Source: Rhodothermales bacterium (GTDB lineage: Bacteria; Bacteroidota; Rhodothermia; Rhodothermales; VXPQ01). From it: a stretch of 52,867 nt of DNA. The number at the start of each line of letters is the position of its first letter. The first letter of the stretch is position 1. The stretch is from positions 1 to 52,867 of the forward strand of contig JAJDWX010000048.1 of assembly GCA_022825385.1 (NCBI GenBank), read 5' to 3'. The notes beneath the pieces are model-generated. The model did no database searches and was not told where the DNA came from. It worked only from the letters and a program-made list of their open reading frames with translations. This document shows positions 46,705 through 52,867 of the stretch, one piece after another. A program made the position numbers and the translations under genes.

Positions 46705-47200
46705 TTTTGGCCAATTTGTCCCTTTCCTCGAAATATCTTTTGCATTGAATTTGGGCTTCACCCTATGGGATGAATTGCTCAAAGACCTGCAAACAAGGAT
46801 ACAAGAATCCAATGATAATCTGCAAGAAAAAATTAAATCTTCTGGCATTTTGTCAGATAATATGCTTAACTCAGATAATATGTTTAATAACGAATCGGAA
46901 AATGATGAAAAAACAACAATTGTGCGATTCGCACAGTGGTGTGGATTTTGTTTCTGTATACTCATAGTTCCTTGCATTTTGCTAATACCTCATCAAACAG
47001 ATGTCGGTTGGCTGGCGTTTGTCCTTTTGACCCTTGCACCATTTCCTGCGCTTGTTACATGCTGGGCTAAATTATGGCACCCATTTCAAGAATGGAGAAG
47101 CAATAAAAAAATTATAAAAGATGTGGACAAAGTGATAAGGATAGAAAAAAAATATACCAGCCAAGGTAAAAAGGTGGTAGAGCAAGGAAAATCGAAATAA
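46694..47200 (+). CDS. membrane protein, transposon passenger pair gene 2
   Basis: 168 residues from the ATG at 46694 (a second ATG follows directly). The start overlaps the end of the previous gene by 11 bases, which suggests coupling. N-terminal amphipathic and coiled-coil region (about 1-70), two membrane helices (about 82-100 and 105-125), then a basic cytoplasmic tail (NKKIIKDVDKVIRIEKKY). AT-rich. Together with the preceding gene it resembles a sensor/membrane-effector pair, but no function is known. Confidence 0.6.
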   Translation: MMYDFGQFVPFLEISFALNLGFTLWDELLKDLQTRIQESNDNLQEKIKSSGILSDNMLNSDNMFNNESENDEKTTIVRFAQWCGFCFCILIVPCILLIPHQTDVGWLAFVLLTLAPFPALVTCWAKLWHPFQEWRSNKKIIKDVDKVIRIEKKYTSQGKKVVEQGKSK

Positions 47201-47218
47201 TAACAACTCAAGAAAGGT

Positions 47219-47244
47219 GGCGGTTACTTTCCTATATAATCCCC
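47219..47244 (-). repeat. right terminal inverted repeat of the transposon
   Basis: Exact inverted copy of 43225-43250. It ends 50 bp before the Argonaute ATG and is followed directly by the duplicated target ATTTTGAA (47245-47252). Confidence 0.93.
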
Positions 47245-47252
47245 ATTTTGAA
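47245..47252. repeat. 8-bp target-site duplication, right
   Basis: ATTTTGAA, matching 43217-43224. It begins the orphaned last codons of the TIR-APAZ gene (FEGLLDDEGDKYGGAV and stop at 47295-47297). Confidence 0.9.
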
Positions 47253-47293
47253 GGCCTGCTTGACGATGAAGGTGACAAGTACGGAGGGGCGGT

Positions 47294-48820
47294 ATGAAAA
47301 ACTTTCTACTTCAACACATTGAAGAACCGCGTTTAGGCTTCCGCTACGACCAGGAGTTAGAACATCCCAAGGATGGCCTTTTTCTATTTGGCCCCTTGGA
47401 CGACAGAGCCAACCCTGCCGAAATGCGTATCGGTGTCATTGGGACACCGGATGGTATAAGCTGCTTTCGAGAATGGACAAGAAGCATTCAACGCTATATT
47501 CCTCCCAAGGATCAGAATAAGCCGCATCATTCTGGCTGGCCTGGTTTTCAGGCCGTTTTTGGCACCCGATGGCCGAAATGCCCTCTCGTCGAACTAACCG
47601 TTTCGGAAAACGCTATTCGCACGTCGATTCGGATCACTGATCGGCACGAAGCGATCTACAAAACGGTTAATCTATTTGAGGAACCTATACGCAAGCATTT
47701 GCGCCAGGATGAAGCACCGCCTTCCATGTGGTTCGTTATAATACCGGAAGAGGTATACCGTTATGGGAGGCCTGAATCGTCTGTGCCCAAGGAGGAGCAT
47801 ATTACGGGAAGCCAGCCTTTCTCACCTAGGACTGGGCGTCGGATTCTTCACCAGCGCCAAAGCTGGCTTTTCGCCGAAGAACAGAAAAATGCCGAAATTT
47901 ATGGTTATGAGATTAATTTTCATCACCAAATAAAGGCCCGTCTATTGGATACAAGGGCTGTCTTGCAAATTGTGCGTGATACAACGCTTGAGCCCCATCG
48001 ATTCACTAAAGACAACGGACGCCTTATTCGTGAACCAGAGGACTCCGCTACAGTTGCTTGGAATCTCTGTACGACCGCTTTCTTCAAAGCCAGTGGTAAG
48101 CCGTGGAAATTAGCTTCGGTCAGGCCGGGCGTCTGCTACGTAGGATTGGTTTACAAGATGTATAGTACTAATCCGGCTGCTGGTAATGCCTGTTGTGGCG
48201 CCCAAATGTTCTTAGACTCGGGAGATGGTGTTGTTTTTCGAGGCGCAGTTGGCCCTTGGTATTCGCAACATACACGCGAATTTCACCTCAGCAAAGAGAA
48301 GGCCTCTGAATTAATGAGCTTGGTGGTGGAGTCATATCTAGATATGCATGGGAGGTCACCCACCGAATTGTTTATTCATGGCAAGACACAATTTAATGAC
48401 GACGAATGGGAGGGTTTCAAGTCTGTTGTTCCTGATGAAACCAACTTGGTCGGGGTGCGAATTCGCCCAACCAGTGAACTGAAATTATATAGAGTGGGTA
48501 AAAAACCCGTTTTGCGTGGCACGGCTTATATGTCAACGAAACGCAGGGGATATCTCTGGACCAAGGGATTTATACCTCGGCTCGATACTTATCCTGGCTG
48601 GGAGGTGCCCAATCCTCTGTTGATTGAAATTCACAGAGGCGATGCTGATCTGCTCAGAGTCATGACAGATGTGATGGGCCTAACCAAAATTAACTTCAAC
48701 ACTTGTCAGTTCGCAGATGGACAGCCCGTTACGCTTAGGTTCGCTGATGCTGTGGGCGAGATCCTTACCGCCGCACCTGTTCCTGATCTTCCTCCTTTAC
48801 CGTTTAGACATTACATATAG
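47294..48820 (+). CDS. short prokaryotic Argonaute (SPARTA partner)
   Basis: 508-residue short pAgo with MID and PIWI domains and no N or PAZ domain. The PIWI part shows family patterns CTTAFFKASGKPWKLA (about 256-271), QMFLDSGDGVVFRGAVG and the C-terminal PVTLRFADAVGEILTAAP plus PLPFRHYI. Catalytic acidic residues are absent (YVGLVYKM where an Asp would sit), as in all short pAgos, so it is a guide-directed sensor. GGAGGGG precedes the ATG. The gene was coupled to TIR-APAZ before the transposon entered. The nearest upstream plus-strand genes are now transposon passengers. Confidence 0.92.
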   Translation: MKNFLLQHIEEPRLGFRYDQELEHPKDGLFLFGPLDDRANPAEMRIGVIGTPDGISCFREWTRSIQRYIPPKDQNKPHHSGWPGFQAVFGTRWPKCPLVELTVSENAIRTSIRITDRHEAIYKTVNLFEEPIRKHLRQDEAPPSMWFVIIPEEVYRYGRPESSVPKEEHITGSQPFSPRTGRRILHQRQSWLFAEEQKNAEIYGYEINFHHQIKARLLDTRAVLQIVRDTTLEPHRFTKDNGRLIREPEDSATVAWNLCTTAFFKASGKPWKLASVRPGVCYVGLVYKMYSTNPAAGNACCGAQMFLDSGDGVVFRGAVGPWYSQHTREFHLSKEKASELMSLVVESYLDMHGRSPTELFIHGKTQFNDDEWEGFKSVVPDETNLVGVRIRPTSELKLYRVGKKPVLRGTAYMSTKRRGYLWTKGFIPRLDTYPGWEVPNPLLIEIHRGDADLLRVMTDVMGLTKINFNTCQFADGQPVTLRFADAVGEILTAAPVPDLPPLPFRHYI

Positions 48821-51800
48821 TAGTTGTTCAATATTATTGTCTCAATCCTCCTCACCATCTCCGCAAAATACTGAACCTCCTCCGGTGACAACGCCCGCCC
48901 CAGCACATTTCTTTCCCGGTAGGACAGCCATTTCTTGAGCACCTGATAGCCGCCCAGTTTGTAGTTCCAAACGGTGGTGGGCACATTGCACCAGTAGGCC
49001 CGGTCGTTCAGGTAGATGTCGAACGTGTTTTCACCGAGGGTAGGTATGGCATTTCCCAAAGCTGTGCGTTCCTCTGGCGTATAAGGCCGTTCTACGACAT
49101 GGCCCCGCCCGGGCATCACGGCGTTACCCTGTCCGAAATGGCCCCAGCCTGCTGTCATGGCAAAGTCGTCACCGGTCATGTTGTGACCGTCTTTGGTAGC
49201 GGGCACGGCAAGAGCGGCGATCTCTGGACGTAACTTGCCTTGGGTAACCCCCGACACCGGCGCTTCGGGATCAAGTAGTTGGGCCAGTTTGCGTCCTCGC
49301 GCCGCTGATGCAGCGAGTATTTCTGCAGCGTCAGCAGCGTTGCCATCGGGCCAGCCTAGTAACGGAATGCGCGGCCATTCCATTTTGAGCGCTCCGGCAT
49401 TGGCTTTGCGGTAAGCAGGATCGTGGAGTACGGCAAGGACATAATGGAATAAGTCCTCTACTCCCGCATTGAGGCGTTGGAGATAGTGTTGCGCGATGTT
49501 GGACAAATTTGGGCGATACCCCCCGTTTCCCGAATCGTCATCGCGCAGATATGCAGAAAACCAAAGGGCACCCCGTTCAATCTTGTGATAAGAAGCGATA
49601 TGCTGTGTAAAGCACGTTTGCGGTTCTTCCGCGCCCTTTCGCAAGTGCTGTGCAGCAGACAGCCATATATTACTCTCAAATATATGCGGTCGGTAGTCGG
49701 CGCGTTTCTCGTCCAGGAGTTTCGTCTCACCCTCCCAATAAAGCCATCGGATATCGAACGGTCGGTAAGCGTAACGGACGAAACCAGCATCAATCGGCCC
49801 GCCGCGTTCGAGCAGTGAATTGCGTACTGTGCGCGCATCGAAACGTGCCGTAGCTTTCATAACGCTGGGATAACGTCTTGCAATTTCCTCGTGCGTCAAG
49901 TTCGTGTCGAAATAATCGGAGACTCGCACCTTGAGTCGATCAAGATCAGTATCCACCAGAAAACCATCGCGGCTGGTAGTTACACCGGGAAAAGAGCTCA
50001 GAAACAGATCCGGAAGCGACGGCCAATCAAACCAATCTTCGCTTACCTCTATCCGTGCGAACGGCAACCCAAGCGGCAGAATCGGCTCAATGTTTTCGTA
50101 GAGATTTTCCGGTTCTGCCTCTGCCGTTGCTGTCAGTTCCTCGCGCTTGGCCTGTCCCCAAAGATGGCGAAACCCGACCGTCTTCGCGGGCCTGTGGTTA
50201 TCCTTGCGCACCAACGTTGCAATGGCAGTGCCCACCTGAATCCCAGCCCGATTACCTTCTGTCGAAAAGATGCTTGGGTCCGGCGAGCCATCCGGTGCGA
50301 CCTTGCCGGTCTCGTACTTGTCGCCATTCAAACAGTCGATCTGTATCGTATCGAACACATCCAGAAAACGCTCGCGCATTCCGGTGAAAGACAATCTATC
50401 CAGCCAGGAATAGTTTGAAATGAAGCAGACCACTCCCCGTCCTTTACGAATGCGGCGCTCCGCCATGCAGAAGAAGCGCACGTATGGATCATTCAATCCT
50501 TGTCCTTCGGGGGTCCGTACGCGCTTGGTTATCCGGTAGGCCTCGGATAGCATACGCTCTTCCTCCACGGCCATGCCCGCGAAACCGTTGTAGGGTGGAT
50601 TTCCAAGAATCACCAGTATGGGGGTCTGCTGCTTCACATTTTCGGCTCTTTCGCGTTCCTGCTCCAGTTCTGGGAAAGCAATGGGTTTGGGCTCGGTTGC
50701 GTGTGATTCCCATCCTGTCAGCGCATTGGTCAGAAAAACGCCAGGGCGCTCCGTTCCGTCATCGGCGAGCGATGCATCCAGTTCCCGCATAGTCAGGCCT
50801 ACTTGCAAATGCGCCACGACGAAAGGTGCAGGCATGATTTCGAAACCGAACACCCGTTTCGTTGCTGCCTGTTTTACCCGTGCGCCGACAAGAGCACCCA
50901 AGCCGCTTTCTTCAAGGTTTATGGCAATGCGCCGCAGCACTTCCGCCAGATAGGCCCCGGTGCCGCAGCACGGATCAAGCACGTAGACATTCTCCCCGGC
51001 CAGCCCGTCGGCAATGCCAAGATCGTCTTTGAGGGCCTTGTCCACGCGAGCGACCATATAACGAACCACTTCGGTGGGCGTGTACCAGACGCCCAACTGT
51101 TTGCGCAAGCCCGGATCGAAGGCCGCGAGGAACGGCTCGTAGAAGTAGGGTACAGCTTCGCCTTCGTTGAAACGGGAAAAGAAAACAGTCCGATCCACTC
51201 GGTTGAGCGCAGCGGATGTCCAATCCAGTACCTCGACCAGACCAAGCGGTTGCAGCCGGCCGGGGTCGGAAAGCTGCTGAAACAACGCTCGCAGCACCGG
51301 CGCACGCAGATGCCAAACCGCAGTGCGCCAGGCGAAGTCGCCGGTGGGCGATTGTCGCGCCCACAGTACCCAAGCGGAGAAAATGCCATAGAACAGTGTT
51401 TGCACCAGCGTCGAATGAAAAAAGCGAGCGCCTTTCCTGCCTTCAAAGCGAATGCCCAGTGCTTCTTCCAATGCCGAACGCACTACGTTGAGTGACTCCG
51501 AATCTCCAGTTACCTCGACTCGCGCAAGTCCGTCACGAGCATAGGATGCAAGCAGCCAGGCCAAGTCCTTCGGTTCGGCGATTGCGGCGCGATGAGAAAG
51601 TGCGCGCAACAGATACTCGCCCAACCCCGCACCGATTTCACGGGCGAAGGTACGGGGCTTCTCCAGTTTCCGGTGAAAATCGTCTGCGCTGTCGGCCAGA
51701 CGGAACGACTCGAGTGTGGTTTCCCCAGCGTCAGGATTTGGACCGACGAGTGCGAATTCGCGCAGATTCGTCACCAGAACCAGACGATAGCGACCCCAGT

Positions 51801-52137
51801 AACGTGTCACCTGTTCACGAACGATGCTGGTTTGCGTGTCCTCGTCCGGGGACTTCACCTCCACCACGCCGCGTTCCGGAATCTGCCCCTTGCGCGGCTG
51901 GCCTTTTTGCACCTGCTTCGCCGTATAAAGACCGATGTCGGGGTGCCCGGACCCCTGGTCGGCCAACTCGATTACACAGAACACTTTCGGTTTGAGCGTG
52001 GCCCCGACAGCATTCAGCAGATTTGCGAGCGCCGGATAGTTTGAGCGTTCCCCGGTCCCTCCCCCTGATGCATAGATTCGTCTGAGGTCCTCAAAATAGG
52101 CCTCGACTGTCGCCGTCAGTTTTTTTGTTCTGGTCAT
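48811..52137 (-). CDS. type ISP/IIG-like restriction-modification enzyme
   Basis: 1108-residue single-chain enzyme. The N-terminal part (about 1-160, with RGVVEVKSPDEDTQTS as a PD-ExK-like nuclease candidate) is followed by a helical connector and an N6-adenine methyltransferase: motif I DPCCGTGAYLAEV (about 386-398) and motif IV NPPYNGF (about 512-518). A target-recognition region ends with TVWNYKLGGYQVLKKWLSYRE, typical of the type ISP family. No helicase motifs are visible, unlike LlaGI. The ATG at 52137 is used; longer frames run through IS debris. Its stop overlaps the convergent Argonaute end by 10 bp. Confidence 0.88.
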   Translation of the reverse strand: MTRTKKLTATVEAYFEDLRRIYASGGGTGERSNYPALANLLNAVGATLKPKVFCVIELADQGSGHPDIGLYTAKQVQKGQPRKGQIPERGVVEVKSPDEDTQTSIVREQVTRYWGRYRLVLVTNLREFALVGPNPDAGETTLESFRLADSADDFHRKLEKPRTFAREIGAGLGEYLLRALSHRAAIAEPKDLAWLLASYARDGLARVEVTGDSESLNVVRSALEEALGIRFEGRKGARFFHSTLVQTLFYGIFSAWVLWARQSPTGDFAWRTAVWHLRAPVLRALFQQLSDPGRLQPLGLVEVLDWTSAALNRVDRTVFFSRFNEGEAVPYFYEPFLAAFDPGLRKQLGVWYTPTEVVRYMVARVDKALKDDLGIADGLAGENVYVLDPCCGTGAYLAEVLRRIAINLEESGLGALVGARVKQAATKRVFGFEIMPAPFVVAHLQVGLTMRELDASLADDGTERPGVFLTNALTGWESHATEPKPIAFPELEQERERAENVKQQTPILVILGNPPYNGFAGMAVEEERMLSEAYRITKRVRTPEGQGLNDPYVRFFCMAERRIRKGRGVVCFISNYSWLDRLSFTGMRERFLDVFDTIQIDCLNGDKYETGKVAPDGSPDPSIFSTEGNRAGIQVGTAIATLVRKDNHRPAKTVGFRHLWGQAKREELTATAEAEPENLYENIEPILPLGLPFARIEVSEDWFDWPSLPDLFLSSFPGVTTSRDGFLVDTDLDRLKVRVSDYFDTNLTHEEIARRYPSVMKATARFDARTVRNSLLERGGPIDAGFVRYAYRPFDIRWLYWEGETKLLDEKRADYRPHIFESNIWLSAAQHLRKGAEEPQTCFTQHIASYHKIERGALWFSAYLRDDDSGNGGYRPNLSNIAQHYLQRLNAGVEDLFHYVLAVLHDPAYRKANAGALKMEWPRIPLLGWPDGNAADAAEILAASAARGRKLAQLLDPEAPVSGVTQGKLRPEIAALAVPATKDGHNMTGDDFAMTAGWGHFGQGNAVMPGRGHVVERPYTPEERTALGNAIPTLGENTFDIYLNDRAYWCNVPTTVWNYKLGGYQVLKKWLSYRERNVLGRALSPEEVQYFAEMVRRIETIILNNYYM

Positions 52138-52138
52138 C

Positions 52139-52295
52139 TGGAAGTGGTTCGGATTGTTTGGACAGTGTTTTTCGGGATTTAAAGGTGCGGGAGTGTAGCC
52201 TTGTTCCGAGTCAATCCAATGGAGGCTGTTCCATGTCCAGACGCATCTGCCGAAACTACAGCCTTGCCTGCAAGGCGACGGTAGCCTCGCGGTGA
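52139..52295 (+). pseudogene. IS3-like left end with truncated transposase OrfA
   Basis: TGGAAGTGGTTCGGATTGTT plus TGGACAGT (52139-52166) is an IS3-like end also seen at 13543-13570. Downstream, GGAGG and an ATG at 52233 open a frame reading MSRRICRNYSLACKATVASR and stop. This matches the N-terminus of IS3-family OrfA (MSRR..RN.S.A.KA.VA) before breaking off. The element end lies 1 bp from the start codon of the type ISP gene. Confidence 0.75.
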
Positions 52296-52542
52296 CGGCA
52301 CGACAGTCGGGCTTGCCTCTTGGATCCGCTACGTAAACGAAGAATATCCTCACCAGAGCCTTGACAACCTGCCCCCTACGACGTATTCTATAGACGAAAG
52401 ATATTGTCGAAGACGCCCTAACCCGTCGCGGCCCCACGCTTAAAGCGACTCTCGAAACCTTCCCGGTTTTTGGGATCATTTTTGCCATATATACCGTTTT
52501 AATAATAAAACAATCCAAAATACAACAAAGATAAATAAGACC
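52296..52542. other. intergenic, possible promoter for the last gene
   Basis: Base composition changes here from GC-rich to AT-rich. The last 60 bases (TATATACC, AATAATAAAAC) could carry a promoter for the plus-strand gene at 52543. No gene is seen. Confidence 0.35.
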
Positions 52543-52867
52543 ATGTCGCATAAAAAATCCACGAGGTTTAATTGGGATGAAGACCATGAGATGGTTTTCC
52601 AAGAAACATTATTCCATATGGATACGACAATCGATAGTCTTCTTCCACTCCTTTCGGATATACGAACTCAAGAAATTGTAAAAAATGAAAAATATGACAG
52701 CATTAAAGTTGTTCGTTTTTCGCGCAAAGATTCTCTACATATTGTTATCATGAAAACTGTTCAATTGATAAGCAATTTGCGTGCAGCAAAGATTTTGATA
52801 GATAATGGATTTGTATATGAATTTGGTGTTATGTGTAGATTATTACAAGAAGTTATAGAGGATATTT
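52543..52867 (+). CDS. hypothetical protein, cut by the window end
   Basis: At least 108 residues, open at the window edge. Starts MSHKKSTRFNWDEDHEMVF. Acidic and helical (IDSLLPLLSDIRTQEI), then VVRFSRKDSLHIVIMKTVQL and AAKILIDNGFVYEFGVMCRL. The last motif recalls uncharacterised all-helical proteins of defence islands. The gene is strongly AT-rich compared with the backbone, a sign of transfer. Confidence 0.6.
   Translation, partial: MSHKKSTRFNWDEDHEMVFQETLFHMDTTIDSLLPLLSDIRTQEIVKNEKYDSIKVVRFSRKDSLHIVIMKTVQLISNLRAAKILIDNGFVYEFGVMCRLLQEVIEDI

Larger units (their letters stand above)
43225..47244. mobile_element. IS1595-family transposon with passenger genes (4,020 bp)
   Basis: Bounded by perfect 26-bp inverted repeats (43225-43250 and 47219-47244) that begin GGGGATTATATAGG, and by ATTTTGAA on both sides. 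The transposase gene (44845-45777) is of the matching family. Passengers are three small minus-strand genes, one small plus-strand gene and a plus-strand pair at 46012-47200. Deleting the element plus one duplication rejoins TIR-APAZ to the Argonaute gene in one frame with an ATGA overlap, so insertion was precise and is probably recent. Confidence 0.93.

Noticed and set aside
52138-52602. 155-codon upstream extension of the type ISP gene
   Set aside because: The extension crosses the IS3-like debris and AT-rich intergenic DNA. Homologue-like sequence begins at the ATG at 52137.

Overview
The window is 52.9 kb of a high-GC Gram-negative chromosome. It carries exported lipoproteins, a TatC translocase, a Tat-type lipoprotein isomerase, a DUF4159 protein, a fused LysC-LysA and a ferredoxin-dependent 2-oxoacid oxidoreductase. 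This mix fits a Rhodothermota/Bacteroidota-like marine bacterium, but that placement is inferred from gene content only. No rRNA, tRNA or CRISPR array was found.

Housekeeping blocks. 0.2-9.4 kb is one long minus-strand run: DUF4159 protein, glyA, a PyrE-like phosphoribosyltransferase, tatC, a CtpA-type protease, a TauE/SafE permease, an HtrA lipoprotein protease, a propeller lipoprotein and a GT2 glycosyltransferase. 9.5-10.9 kb holds a zinc-ribbon membrane peptide and a RoxA-like cupin hydroxylase. Around 17.6-21.2 kb are lysC-lysA and a Tat lipoprotein isomerase, and rarA is at 21.9 kb. 27.1-36.3 kb has a TRAP transporter with two paralogous binding proteins, a Gfo/Idh/MocA oxidoreductase and a 2-oxoacid:ferredoxin oxidoreductase. 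thyA is at 36.9 kb.

Three accessory islands interrupt this backbone. Island 1 (10.9-17.6 kb) has an AbiEi-like antitoxin behind a perfect palindrome, then DarT and DarG, two coiled-coil membrane proteins that share a duplicated promoter and leader hairpin, and a GHKL ATPase. A diverged fragment of the lysA 3' end marks one edge of its right part. Island 2 (21.3-26.9 kb) has a MITE-like element, a remnant of a HIRAN gene, an overlapping HipA-like kinase/HIRAN pair and a GmrSD-type (DUF262/DUF1524) nuclease, with rarA between remnant and pair. Island 3 (37.8-52.9 kb) has a TrlF-type PHP/SMC ATPase with an AlbA_2 ATP-binding partner, a TIR-APAZ plus short Argonaute (SPARTA) system and a type ISP restriction-modification enzyme.

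The most striking feature is the SPARTA locus. A 4,020-bp IS1595-family transposon (43225-47244) with perfect 26-bp inverted repeats and an 8-bp target duplication has landed in the last codons of the TIR-APAZ gene, separating it from its Argonaute partner. Removing it on paper restores one continuous frame whose stop overlaps the Argonaute start as ATGA. The transposon carries passenger genes, including a plus-strand pair of unknown function that now reads towards the Argonaute gene.

Small mobile debris is spread through the window: at least three copies of a MITE-like element with TA-flanked inverted ends, two ends of an IS3-like element, and two tandem copies of a long palindrome before thyA.
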